Below, piece by piece: positions 15,863 through 23,537 of a stretch of DNA of 33,863 nt. The stretch is from Natrialbaceae archaeon Tc-Br11_E2g14 (lineage in GTDB: Archaea; Halobacteriota; Halobacteria; Halobacteriales; Natrialbaceae), in contig LKND01000030.1 of NCBI GenBank assembly GCA_001564275.1, positions 1 through 33,863 of the forward strand, written 5' to 3'. Both the position numbers and the translations under genes were made by a program. Each line of letters starts with the position of its first letter. Positions within the stretch are counted from its first letter, which is position 1. The notes beneath the pieces were generated by a model, which ran no database searches, had not been told where the DNA came from, and saw nothing but the letters and a program-made list of their open reading frames with translations.

Positions 15863-16774
15863 TCAATCTCGTCTTACGACCGCTCGTAATCGCTCGAGCA
15901 GGCCCGAAAGCGCGCCGCCGACTGCGGATTCATCCTCGTCGGCGGTCGCAAGCTCTTCGGCTCGCTGCTTTTCTCGGAGTTCCTTGAGCTTCTGCGTCTG
16001 GTCATCGACGGTCGACTCGGACCGGGCCATCTTCGTGTCGCCACCCTTGAGTCCCTTCAGGCCCGCGACCTGGGCGTCGACGCCCGACGAGCGCGTCGTC
16101 TTTGTCGCCAGGTTCGAGTCGAGACTCGAGCCGTCGAACTCGTTGTCGCTGAAGGTCAGTCGTTTGTTTTCGCTCTTTGGGACCCCGCCCCAGGAGAGTT
16201 CGACGCCCTCCATGGCGTCGTCGATGTCCGCTTCGATTTCCGCGTCGGTGTAGGCGGGGCCTTCGTCCTCTTCAGCTTCTTCTTCGGGTTCGCTATCTGC
16301 AGTTGCCGTGTCGAGGTAGTGTCCGATCAGTGATGCGCCGGTCGCGGCGGTCACACCGGCGAGACCGATGGCGTAGATGCCGATGATGCCGGCCGTGTAG
16401 TCTGCACCGTGGAGCCAGTCACCGGGATAGGCGACGACGAACCAGAGTGCTGCCAGCACCGTTGCCCCAGTCCCCACCGCCGACAGGATCCGCATCCGTC
16501 GTTCGGAGGGAAGCAAGACGACGATGCCCAGCATGAACGTCGGCAACGACAGCATGCCGATCGCGTAGGCGGGCCGCAACACCGTGAAATAGTCGGGTGA
16601 TCGGTACTCGAGGGTTGCACCCCAGACGAACAACACCAGCGCCATGACGGCGAGGCCGATGCCGCCGACGAACAACCCGAAGCCGACGTAGATGTCGGTG
16701 TGGTCGTCCGGTTCACCGACGTAGCGTCGATAGAGATCGAAGAGGTAGCCATCAGGGGGGTCTTCCGCGGCCAT
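15863..16774 (-). CDS. Haloarchaeal four-helix membrane protein with long cytoplasmic tail
   Basis: This 303-residue protein has an N-terminal soluble segment [20 protein letters not shown]. About four hydrophobic helices follow (residues about 30-160). A long acidic cytoplasmic-looking tail (about 165-303) then contains charged coiled-coil-like [20 protein letters not shown]. It resembles the haloarchaeal DUF7139 group by the [20 protein letters not shown] opening; that label is from memory. The function is unknown. A TATA GTATAATGA (16796-16804, minus strand) is 26 nt upstream. It lies 97 bp before the actin-like gene. Confidence 0.72.
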   Translation of the reverse strand: MAAEDPPDGYLFDLYRRYVGEPDDHTDIYVGFGLFVGGIGLAVMALVLFVWGATLEYRSPDYFTVLRPAYAIGMLSLPTFMLGIVVLLPSERRMRILSAVGTGATVLAALWFVVAYPGDWLHGADYTAGIIGIYAIGLAGVTAATGASLIGHYLDTATADSEPEEEAEEDEGPAYTDAEIEADIDDAMEGVELSWGGVPKSENKRLTFSDNEFDGSSLDSNLATKTTRSSGVDAQVAGLKGLKGGDTKMARSESTVDDQTQKLKELREKQRAEELATADEDESAVGGALSGLLERLRAVVRRD

Positions 16775-16795
16775 TAATGCCCCCTTTCGACTCCA

Positions 16796-16804
16796 GTATA
16801 ATGA
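16796..16804 (-). promoter_or_regulatory. TATA element for the 16774 gene
   Basis: The minus-strand string TCATTATAC lies 26 nt before the ATG at 16774, matching the leaderless promoter spacing seen across the window. Confidence 0.6.
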
Positions 16805-16874
16805 CTGTTGGGTCGAAATATTGTCACTCTACCGTCAATTTATTCGACGAGTAGATCGGTGAGAGAAACGGCGC

Positions 16875-17261
16875 TCAATCCTGACAACAGCCGCCCGCTT
16901 CTCCGCCGAAGTCGACGGCCAACGGCTCCGAAATGGCCTTATTCACCGCCTCGAGTCGCTCGGCGAGCGCGCTCTTGGCCTCGAGGAACTCGGCCATCGG
17001 TTCCATGGCGTGGAGTTCCTCCTGTGTGTCCTGCAGTTTCGAGAGGTCCGACTGGGTGGCGTTGCCGGTCTGTCGGGCCAGCATGAACTCCTGGCGGATC
17101 CGCTCGAACTCGCTGATCTTCGCCTGGACGTCGTCGTCCGCTTCGACGCGTTGCTGGGCGGCTTCGAACGACTGGTACTCGGGAAGGGTCGTAATCACCT
17201 CGCCGAGTTCCCGGCCGAGGGCCTCGACGTCGGTCGTATCGGCGGCGGTTTCGATGCTCAT
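16875..17261 (-). CDS. YlbF/YmcA-family protein
   Basis: This 128-residue helical protein matches the Com_YlbF family. The pattern is LGRELGEVITTLPEYQSFEAAQQRVEADDDVQAKISEFE, then a second long helix pair. The C-terminus ends GGCCQD with adjacent cysteines, a feature also seen in bacterial YlbF/YmcA relatives that carry Fe-S clusters in a complex with YaaT and act on RNase Y. Whether a comparable archaeal complex exists is not known to me. The open frame extends upstream, but the ATG at 17261 starts the first family helix. Confidence 0.85.
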   Translation of the reverse strand: MSIETAADTTDVEALGRELGEVITTLPEYQSFEAAQQRVEADDDVQAKISEFERIRQEFMLARQTGNATQSDLSKLQDTQEELHAMEPMAEFLEAKSALAERLEAVNKAISEPLAVDFGGEAGGCCQD

Positions 17262-17377
17262 AGATGTTCTTACGGGGCAGTCGGTTTCAACTTGGCGGAA
17301 CCCGCAGGCGTCCCTCGGCCGGAACCCGACAGTCACAAACCCGCGTCGTTTTACGTTCGGGGGCGCAATTCCGTCCA

Positions 17378-18433
17378 ATGACCCAGGAGTCGACTTCGGA
17401 GTACAGCGAGGGTGATCTTCGAAACACGGGGATGGCCCTCAAACACGATCGGGAGTGGGACTACGAACTCGAGCGAATCGTCGAGGCCGTCGAGGAGCGA
17501 AACGCGACCAAGGTCGGCCTCCAATTTCCCGAGGGCCTCAAACGTCGCGGACCGAAGGTGGCAGACGACCTCCGCGCTTTGCTCGGCGACGACGTGACGA
17601 TCCTCCTCTCGGGACAGCCCTGTTACGGCGCGTGTGATCTCGACACCTATCTGATGAAGCGCACTGACGTCTTCGTCCACTTCGGCCACTCGCCGATGAA
17701 GAACACGGACAAGGTGATCTACGTCCCCCTGTTCTCGAACGTCGCCGTCGAGCCCATCATCGAAGAGTCACTCGAGACGCTCGAACCGCCGGCGGAGACG
17801 CCGGAAATCGGTCTGGTGACGACGGCCCAGCACATGAATCGGTTCGAGGAGATGCGCGACTTCCTCGAGTCCCACGGCTATGCGGTCCAGACACGCCGTG
17901 GCGACGAGCGCCTGACCCACGAGGGGCAGGTCCTCGGCTGCAACTATGCGAGTGCAGACGTCCCGGCCGACCAGGTCCTCTACGTCGGTGGTGGCAAGTT
18001 CCACCCGCTCGGACTCGCCATGGAGCACCCGGAGAAACACGTCGTCATCGCCGACCCGGTCAACAACGTCGTCACCGTCGCGGACACGGAGAAATTCATG
18101 AAACAGCGCTACGGGGCCGTCCATCGGGCGATGGACGCGACGAAGTGGGGCGTCATCTTCTGTACGAAAATCGGGCAAGGCCGCTGGGAGATGGCCCAGG
18201 ACATCCTCGACGGAAACGACGACGCGTACCTGATCACGATGGACGAGGTGACGCCGGACCGCCTCCGCAACTTCGACATGGACGCCTTCGTCAACACGGG
18301 CTGTCCCCGAATCACCACCGACGACGGCCCTCGCTTCCACAAGCCCATGCTCACCCCCGGCGAGTACGAGATCGCGATCGGCGAGAAACCGCTCGACAGC
18401 CTCGAGTTCGACACCTTCCACGGCACCTGGTAG
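17378..18433 (+). CDS. dph2: Diphthamide biosynthesis radical enzyme Dph2
   Basis: This 351-residue protein transfers the 3-amino-3-carboxypropyl group of SAM to the EF-2 histidine, the first step of diphthamide synthesis. The three separated cluster cysteines are present: PCYGACD (C82/C86), LGCNYAS (C188) and NTGCPRI (C309). They form the unusual SAM-cleaving 4Fe-4S site of archaeal Dph2. The VGLQFPEGLKRR opening is also typical. CGTTTTACG lies about 27 nt upstream of the ATG, so the start at 17378 is preferred over the longer frame. Confidence 0.96.
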   Translation: MTQESTSEYSEGDLRNTGMALKHDREWDYELERIVEAVEERNATKVGLQFPEGLKRRGPKVADDLRALLGDDVTILLSGQPCYGACDLDTYLMKRTDVFVHFGHSPMKNTDKVIYVPLFSNVAVEPIIEESLETLEPPAETPEIGLVTTAQHMNRFEEMRDFLESHGYAVQTRRGDERLTHEGQVLGCNYASADVPADQVLYVGGGKFHPLGLAMEHPEKHVVIADPVNNVVTVADTEKFMKQRYGAVHRAMDATKWGVIFCTKIGQGRWEMAQDILDGNDDAYLITMDEVTPDRLRNFDMDAFVNTGCPRITTDDGPRFHKPMLTPGEYEIAIGEKPLDSLEFDTFHGTW

Positions 18434-18492
18434 AGCTGTCGGTGTCACGCCCCACTCTGGGGACGGCCGAGAACGAAGCGACCTCGAGCCTG

Positions 18493-18753
18493 TCACTCGA
18501 GGGTTACAGTGATGACTTCCTGGCTCCTGTCGTTCGTGACCGTCACCTCGCCAGATCCACGGACGCTGACCGTATACCCGGGCACTCGAAACTCGAGCAC
18601 CCAGTCCGATCGACGCGAGGTCATGAGTAACTCGAGTGCCTCCGTGTTGATGTGGTCGTGGATGGCGAACTCGAGTTCTTGCGGGGGTACCCCCTCGAAC
18701 CGGGCCAGTGCGGTGGCAACCGAGAGCGTTACGTCGTAGGACTCAGGGGGCAT
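18493..18753 (-). CDS. HalOD1 output-domain protein
   Basis: This 86-residue single-domain protein has the HalOD1 pattern of haloarchaeal signalling outputs: DVTLSVATALARFEGVPPQELE, then the INTEALELLM helix, then EFRVPGYTVSVRGSGEVTV. The ATG at 18753 is preceded by GGGAGGCG four bases upstream, a good Shine-Dalgarno sequence and unusual here where most genes look leaderless. A GTG at 18789 would add 12 residues. A TATA AAATATGG lies near 18823-18830. The partner and function are unknown. Confidence 0.8.
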   Translation of the reverse strand: MPPESYDVTLSVATALARFEGVPPQELEFAIHDHINTEALELLMTSRRSDWVLEFRVPGYTVSVRGSGEVTVTNDRSQEVITVTLE

Positions 18754-18932
18754 GTCGCCTCCCGGCCTCACGTCCTGGACGGACGGCACCGTTTTTCATC
18801 ACTGCGTTCACCACGGTCCCCACCATATTTACTGAGAGGAGTTCACACACTAAATACGTATCTTCGTCGCTACTACCCCAACAACCGATACGGGTGCCTG
18901 TGGTTCCTTTCCATTGATTAACGATGGAGTAT

Positions 18933-18970
18933 GGACAATCACCGGCGTAACTGTGCCATAATCCGTATGA
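18933..18970. repeat. Dispersed intergenic repeat family 1, copy C (half-element)
   Basis: GACAATCACCGGCGTAACTG, then ATCCGTATGA, matches the right arm of copy B (GGCAATCACCGGTAA, then ATCCGTATCA). The left arm is missing, so it cannot form the long hairpin. It lies 13 bp downstream of the end of the YqgF-like gene. Confidence 0.6.
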
Positions 18971-18983
18971 CGATGCACAGTCC

Positions 18984-19730
18984 TCACTCCTCGTCACCAC
19001 GGTGGATCGCCAGAGCCGACTCGATCGTCAACTCCCCGCGAGCGACCCGACGGGCCAGCGTCTCGTCGATCGCTCGATTCCGCTCGCTGTGCTCGCGCGA
19101 CCGGTCCTTGATCCGCTGTAACTCTCCGTCGGTGGGTTCGATCTGTCTGCTGTCGATCGGCTCACCCTCGAGTCGAGCGATGTTGATCGCCGCGATCACG
19201 TCGCCCATTCCCCGTGCACCTGGGCCGAGGTACGGGGTCGTCCCGCTTTCGTCGACCAGTTCCACGCGCACGTCCTCGAGTTCGTTGATGAGTCTTCCGC
19301 CCTGGAGTCGGGCCCCATCACCGACGCGGACGACGGGGTTCGCTGCGCCCCGGCGCTCGAGTTCCGTGCTGATCCGATCGATGGCATCGCCGAGCGGAAT
19401 CTGAAACGCGGCGACGACCGTCTCACCCTCGAGGACGGCGATACCGGGGCGCTGGCCCGGATCGATCCCGATGATCGTCCGTCCGCGACCACCACCGATG
19501 GTCGCGAGGGCGTCGTCGACGGCCGCCCGACTGTTGTCCGGATCGACGACGAGTACCGGGCAGTTACTATGCCTGAAGCGATCCGTCTCTCCATCGCTCG
19601 TCAGTACGACTGCAGTTCGGTCGGGGAGCTCCTCGTCGAGTTCGACTGTGGTAAACGTCGCTCCTCGTGCCCGAAGGGCCGTGACGGCCTCGTGATAGAC
19701 TTCGAAATCGTCCGTGGCGACGACGATCAC
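18984..19730 (-). CDS. RNase H-fold protein resembling YqgF/RuvC
   Basis: This 248-residue protein has an N-terminal Rossmann-like part (about 1-80: VIVVATDDFEVYHEAV; PVLVVDPD) and then a YqgF-like core. First acidic residue: D90 in IIGIDPGQRPGIAVLEG. Central: VELVDESGTT (156-165), where the family has DERxTT. Last acidic residue: D177 in GMGDVIAAINIA. This order matches YqgF/RuvC nucleases. A helical tail follows. I chose the GTG at 19730 because a TATA (GTTTAATTGG) lies 27 nt upstream of it; a TTG at 19754 opens a longer frame. It is divergent from radB. The substrate is unknown. Confidence 0.7.
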   Translation of the reverse strand: MIVVATDDFEVYHEAVTALRARGATFTTVELDEELPDRTAVVLTSDGETDRFRHSNCPVLVVDPDNSRAAVDDALATIGGGRGRTIIGIDPGQRPGIAVLEGETVVAAFQIPLGDAIDRISTELERRGAANPVVRVGDGARLQGGRLINELEDVRVELVDESGTTPYLGPGARGMGDVIAAINIARLEGEPIDSRQIEPTDGELQRIKDRSREHSERNRAIDETLARRVARGELTIESALAIHRGDEE

Positions 19731-19840
19731 GGGTTGACCTCGGTGGGCCACCAATTAAACGTGTCCGTCCCAACAGACCGACAGCCAAAGCGAGCCTTCC
19801 GTGAGGATGTACTCGACCACGCCGACCCACAACGCGTTTC

Positions 19841-19857
19841 GGGGGCTTTTTGCCCCC
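19841..19857. promoter_or_regulatory. G/C hairpin with T5 loop before radB
   Basis: GGGGGC-TTTTT-GCCCCC is a perfect hairpin whose T5 loop is centred 27 nt before the GTG at 19876. The T-tract could be the TATA box of radB, held between G and C arms. It could also mark transcription termination for a longer upstream transcript. Which of these applies cannot be decided from sequence. Confidence 0.5.
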
Positions 19858-19875
19858 GTTCACCCAATCGCCGCT

Positions 19876-20574
19876 GTGAACGACGACGCCATCAAGACGG
19901 GTTGTGGGCCGGTCGACGACCTCCTCGGGGGCGGACTCGAGCGTGGAACGGTCACACAGCTGTACGGCCCGCCGGCGACTGGGAAGACGAATCTGGCCCT
20001 CTCGGCAGCCGTCGAGGCAGCAGCCGACGGGGCGACCGTCGTCTACGTCGATACGGAGGGGGTGTCCGTCGACCGATTTCAGCAGTTACTCGAGGCCCGA
20101 ACGGACGATGTCGAGGCGGTTGCCTCGCGGATCGTCATCGAGGAGGCGTACGACTTCGAGGAGCAAGCCGAGGCGGTACGCGATACAGCGGAGTTCGCCA
20201 CACGGGCAGACCTGATCGTCCTCGACAGTGCCACCGGCTTTTATCGCATCGAGCGTGGCGAGGACGGCGAGGCCGGCGACGCGCTCCGATCGGTCGCCAA
20301 CCAGGTGACTCACTTGCTCTCGTTGGCACGGAAACACGACCTCGCGGTCGTCATCACCAATCAGGTGTTCGCCGACCCGGACTCGAACCGAACCCGGCCC
20401 CTCGGAGGAAACACCCTCGAACACTGGACGGGCGTGGTGGTTCGCCTCGAGCGGTTCCGCGGGGGCAATCGCCGCGCGACGTTGACGAAACATCGCTCGA
20501 AGTCCGCAGGCGACTCTGTCACATTCACCATTACGGAAACGGGCCTGTCGGGGACCGAGGGTACCGGCCCCTGA
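19876..20574 (+). CDS. radB: DNA repair and recombination protein RadB
   Basis: This 232-residue RecA-family paralogue has no N-terminal HhH domain, as expected for RadB. Walker A is GPPATGKT (31-38). The Walker B strand is DLIVLDSATG (about 115-124). The terminal part is the RadB-type RFRGGNRRATLTKHRSKSAG. It acts as a recombination mediator alongside RadA. The GTG at 19876 gives the normal family length; in-frame starts at 19801/19807 would add 23-25 unusual residues. It is divergent from the YqgF-like gene. Confidence 0.94.
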   Translation: MNDDAIKTGCGPVDDLLGGGLERGTVTQLYGPPATGKTNLALSAAVEAAADGATVVYVDTEGVSVDRFQQLLEARTDDVEAVASRIVIEEAYDFEEQAEAVRDTAEFATRADLIVLDSATGFYRIERGEDGEAGDALRSVANQVTHLLSLARKHDLAVVITNQVFADPDSNRTRPLGGNTLEHWTGVVVRLERFRGGNRRATLTKHRSKSAGDSVTFTITETGLSGTEGTGP

Positions 20575-20760
20575 TCGGTGTCGTCGTTTCGGTGGGTGAG
20601 TTTTCGCGAGGCGGTGTCGTTGTGCACCGACTCGAGCCCCGCTGTCGGCGAAAGGTCGTCACGAGAACCCACCAGCATTCGCGCTCGAGGCCCGTAACTG
20701 GCCGCGGCGTATCGAAGTGACCGACGGCTGACGTCCAAGGAACCGAAAATTCGGTCGGAC

Positions 20761-21918
20761 CTACAGTTCGTTGAGTTTGCGGAGCAACTGCCCGCGGTAC
20801 TCCTCGTCCGACCGCACACCTTTCAACTCCAGGACGTTTCGCTCGAGTTTGTCGAGGGCGACGCGGAATGCGTTCTCGGCGCCGTACCCCTCCCCAGTGC
20901 CCGCGGCCTGGGACTTGTTGGTTCGCAGGCGGATCTGACACTGGATGAGGGGCGTGCCACGGAGTTTCTCTTTATGCTCGTGGAAGCGGACGTGGGCATG
21001 GAGTACCTGCATCTTCGCGTACTTGTCGGCGACCTGCTCGATGCTCTGGACGATCGATTCGCGCGTGATGGTGTCCATCAGCGCGATGTTCGTGATCTGG
21101 ACGTCCATGTGCTCTTCCTCGGTGAAGGTGAGTGCCCGGAGGATGTCCGTCTTGGTGACGACGCCCTCGATGACGCGATCGTCGTCCTCGGGCGTCACCA
21201 TCAGCCCGGCGTAATCGTTCTCGAGCATGGTTTCGACGGCTTCGCGCCCGGTCGCGTCCGCCGTGGTGGTCAGTACCGGGCTGTTCATGATGTCGAACAC
21301 CGGCACGTCGAGCATTCGCTCGTTGTCGCCGACGCGGTCGCCGGTGGTCATCCGCTCGTTCTGACGGATGACGAAGTCCGCGATGTCGTGGGTGGTGACG
21401 ACCCCGGTCAGGTAGCCGTTTTCGTTTACTACTGGAAGTCGGGAGATGCCGTGTTCACGGAGGTAGTTGATCGCCTTGCCAACACCGTCGCCCTCCTCGA
21501 GGGTGACTGGATCGGTGGTGTAGACGTCGCCGACGGTGATCGCATCGAGGTGCTCGACGACCGCACGGAGCAGGTCGTTGTCGGTGATGACACCCCAGAG
21601 GTCGCCCTGTTCGAAGACCGGTGCGACCTTGCTGTTCGATTCGACGAGGACGCGGGCGACCTCGCGAACGTCCTCCTGTCGGTCGACTTTGGGGGCCGGG
21701 TCGTTACGACTCGGCTTGATGAGCGCCGCCACCTTGGCGTCATCCTCGACGTGAGACTGGAGTACCTCTCGTTCGCTGATGACTCCGGCGTACCCGTCGT
21801 CGTCGGTGACGATCAGACCCTTCGGGTTCCCGTTCTCGAACATCGAACGGACCTTCCCCATTCGCGTCCCGACGTCAACTTCGACGTACTCCGTGGTGGC
21901 GATATCGGCGATATTCAT
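20761..21918 (-). CDS. Four-CBS-domain protein with HPF/RaiA-like C-terminal domain
   Basis: This 385-residue protein begins with four CBS modules (about 1-255), visible as repeats of GLIVTDDDGYAGVISERE, VAPVFEQGDLWGVITDND, LPVVNENGYLTGVVTTHD and AGLMVTPEDDDRVIEGVVTKTD. Each pair usually senses adenine nucleotides. The final about 120 residues contain HVRFHEHKEKLRGTPLIQC and the YGAENAFRVALDKLERNV pattern, similar to the S30AE (RaiA/HPF) ribosome-hibernation fold. The ATG at 21918 fits a TATA (CTATTTAAC, minus strand) about 33 nt upstream. A role in ribosome inactivation controlled by energy state is inferred. Confidence 0.83.
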   Translation of the reverse strand: MNIADIATTEYVEVDVGTRMGKVRSMFENGNPKGLIVTDDDGYAGVISEREVLQSHVEDDAKVAALIKPSRNDPAPKVDRQEDVREVARVLVESNSKVAPVFEQGDLWGVITDNDLLRAVVEHLDAITVGDVYTTDPVTLEEGDGVGKAINYLREHGISRLPVVNENGYLTGVVTTHDIADFVIRQNERMTTGDRVGDNERMLDVPVFDIMNSPVLTTTADATGREAVETMLENDYAGLMVTPEDDDRVIEGVVTKTDILRALTFTEEEHMDVQITNIALMDTITRESIVQSIEQVADKYAKMQVLHAHVRFHEHKEKLRGTPLIQCQIRLRTNKSQAAGTGEGYGAENAFRVALDKLERNVLELKGVRSDEEYRGQLLRKLNEL

Positions 21919-22023
21919 CGTTCCACCTGGACGTACTCTCGCGGACCTATTTAACGTGTTGCACTCGATTCCACCATCGGGACCCAGCGCCACCGTTTTT
22001 GTGCTGCACTCCTCACCTCGAGC

Positions 22024-22326
22024 ATGGCTCGAGACATAACCGTCTTCGGTCGATACACCTATCTCGCCACCGAGGTTTTTTGGGGGGCGATCGCGTTTCT
22101 CCTGCTCAGACGTGCAGGGGCCCTCAAACGCGCAGCCGTGACCATCGCGGCGCTCTATCCGATCGCGTACTTTTGGGACTGGTACACCCTCGAGGTCGGC
22201 GTGTTCGACATCAAGCTCCGAACCGGGTACGAACTGGGAGGGATTCCGATCGAGGAACATCTGTTCATGGCGGTCGTTCCTGGCCTCGTGATCGCATTCC
22301 ACGAGACGCTCTTCGGTGACGAGTGA
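22024..22326 (+). CDS. Lycopene-cyclase-domain membrane protein (single module)
   Basis: This 100-residue protein has about three hydrophobic helices and the carotenoid cyclase motif FWDWYTLEVGVFDI, then TGYELGGIPIEEHLFM. That matches the PxEE signature of CrtYc/CrtYd-type cyclases. Full archaeal lycopene cyclases are about twice as long (two such modules), so this is a half-size unit that might pair with another copy or have another substrate. A GTTTTTG lies 26 nt before the ATG. No other carotenoid gene is visible in the window. Confidence 0.75.
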   Translation: MARDITVFGRYTYLATEVFWGAIAFLLLRRAGALKRAAVTIAALYPIAYFWDWYTLEVGVFDIKLRTGYELGGIPIEEHLFMAVVPGLVIAFHETLFGDE

Positions 22327-22365
22327 GGAGGCTGCGGTACGGTGTCTCTGGTGAGTGGCATACTG

Positions 22366-22476
22366 TAGTCCCAATTGAAACGAGTTACACACCCTCACAG
22401 CGAGTCGGCTCAGAACCGGTTTCTCGCCGGTTCTGAGCCATGGTATCCTGAGGGTGTGTGGCAATGGCGTTCAGTG
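22366..22476 (-). repeat. Dispersed repeat family 2, copy 2, with perfect double hairpin
   Basis: The outer arms ACACACCCTCA (22387-22397) and TGAGGGTGTGT (22449-22459) pair. The inner arms GGCTCAGAACCGG (22407-22419) and CCGGTTCTGAGCC (22427-22439) enclose a 7-nt loop TTTCTCG. The reverse complement aligns with 14341-14440. Confidence 0.75.
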
Positions 22477-22600
22477 GGTACTGTAGGTCCGCAATCACCG
22501 TGAAGGGACGACTTGAACCGTTGTCCATTCGTCCACGATTTCCCGACTGGGAAGTGGCCGATGCTGATCGGGAGGCGCTTGCACCCCTCGAGTCGGCCCC

Positions 22601-22607
22601 TTTATAC
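22601..22607 (+). promoter_or_regulatory. TATA element for the CAP-domain gene
   Basis: TTTATAC lies about 27 nt before the ATG at 22631. The other in-frame ATG at 22622 would be only 18 nt away, so 22631 is the likelier start. Confidence 0.65.
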
Positions 22608-22630
22608 GTACGGCCTGATCAATGCAATCC

Positions 22631-23377
22631 ATGAACCGGTTTCGTCCTCGGGATTCGGCCGTCGATACTGTCGCCGGCCCCGAGGGTGGCGCTCGAGGGG
22701 CACTTAGAGTGGGATCGCTACTGATCGCCGTGGGTATCCTGGTCACGGTCGCGCTTGCGGCCGCCGTCGCCGGACCGCAACTGGTCACCTACGTCGACGA
22801 GCTCGACGGCCAGGACCACGAAGTCGATCCCCCCGAACCCGACGAGTGGCAGCCTCCGGAGACAGACCCGGCCGATCCCGGTGAGAGCACCTACGAGACC
22901 GACGAGGAGACGGTCAGTTCGACCGAGGTCGAAGAGCACGTCCATCGGCTGGTGAACGAGGAGCGGGTCGAACACGGTCTCGATCCGATCGACTTCGATG
23001 GCACGGTCGCCTCCGTCTCTCGGGCCCACAGTCTGGACATGAACGAACGTGACTACTTCGCACACATCAACCCGGACGAGGAGTCACCACACGAACGGTT
23101 CCAGCAGGTTGCCGATTACTGTCAGGCCTATGGTGAGAACATCGCCCGCACGGCTGTCGGTGAACCGGTCGAACGGGCTCACGACGGCGAGCGAGTCGAG
23201 TATCACACCGCTGAGGAACTGGCCCAGGGGCTGGTCGAGCAGTGGATGAACTCCGAGGAGCATCGGGCGACAATCCTCGAGGAGGACACGGGCGAGTGGG
23301 AGCGTGGCGGGGTTGGCGTCTATCTCACCGACGACGGGACGGTGTTTGCGACGCATAACTTCTGTACGGTATGGTGA
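22631..23377 (+). CDS. CAP (SCP/PR-1) domain protein, membrane-anchored
   Basis: This 248-residue protein has one N-terminal membrane helix (about 25-50, LLIAVGILVTVALAAAVAG), an acidic linker, then a CAP domain. The domain shows VEEHVHRLVNEERVEHGL, YFAHINPDE, the motif CQAYGENIA, then LVEQWMNSEEHRATILEED and the end FATHNFCTVW. The histidine/glutamate pattern of the CAP cavity is retained. The domain is outside the cell by topology. The archaeal role is unknown. It is transcribed alone. Confidence 0.85.
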   Translation: MNRFRPRDSAVDTVAGPEGGARGALRVGSLLIAVGILVTVALAAAVAGPQLVTYVDELDGQDHEVDPPEPDEWQPPETDPADPGESTYETDEETVSSTEVEEHVHRLVNEERVEHGLDPIDFDGTVASVSRAHSLDMNERDYFAHINPDEESPHERFQQVADYCQAYGENIARTAVGEPVERAHDGERVEYHTAEELAQGLVEQWMNSEEHRATILEEDTGEWERGGVGVYLTDDGTVFATHNFCTVW

Positions 23378-23419
23378 CCTGGGCGTGGTTCGACGTGACG
23401 TTGCTGCAGGGTACGCTTG

Positions 23420-23499
23420 ATACGGATCATTGTAGTGTTTACCGGCAATCGCCGCTTCGGTGCTGGCGATCGCCGGCAAAGAACCACAATGGACCGTAT
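23420..23499. repeat. Dispersed intergenic repeat family 1, copy E (longest hairpin)
   Basis: The left arm starts ATACGGATCATTGTAG and continues through TTTACCGGCAATCGCC (23420-23453). The right arm begins GGCGATCGCCGGCAAAG and ends CCGTAT (23464-23499). About 28 of 35 positions pair around a 10-nt loop. It lies between the CAP gene and the YihY gene. Confidence 0.7.
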
Positions 23500-23537
23500 G
23501 AACGGGTGACATACTCTTGCGTGCCGATGAGCATGGG

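Larger units (their letters stand above)
22327..22630. other. Gene-free gap carrying nested repeats
   Basis: This gap contains the second family 2 copy, flanked on both sides by family 1-like fragments (CATACTGTAGTC at about 22359-22370 and TACTGTAGG...GCAATCACCG at 22479-22500). It also holds the promoter of the CAP gene. No other gene is seen. Confidence 0.6.

Noticed and set aside
22327..22464. N-terminal extension of the CBS protein frame into the 22.4-kb repeat
   Set aside because: The TATA at 21947-21955 and the family start at 21918 argue against it; the extension is repeat DNA.
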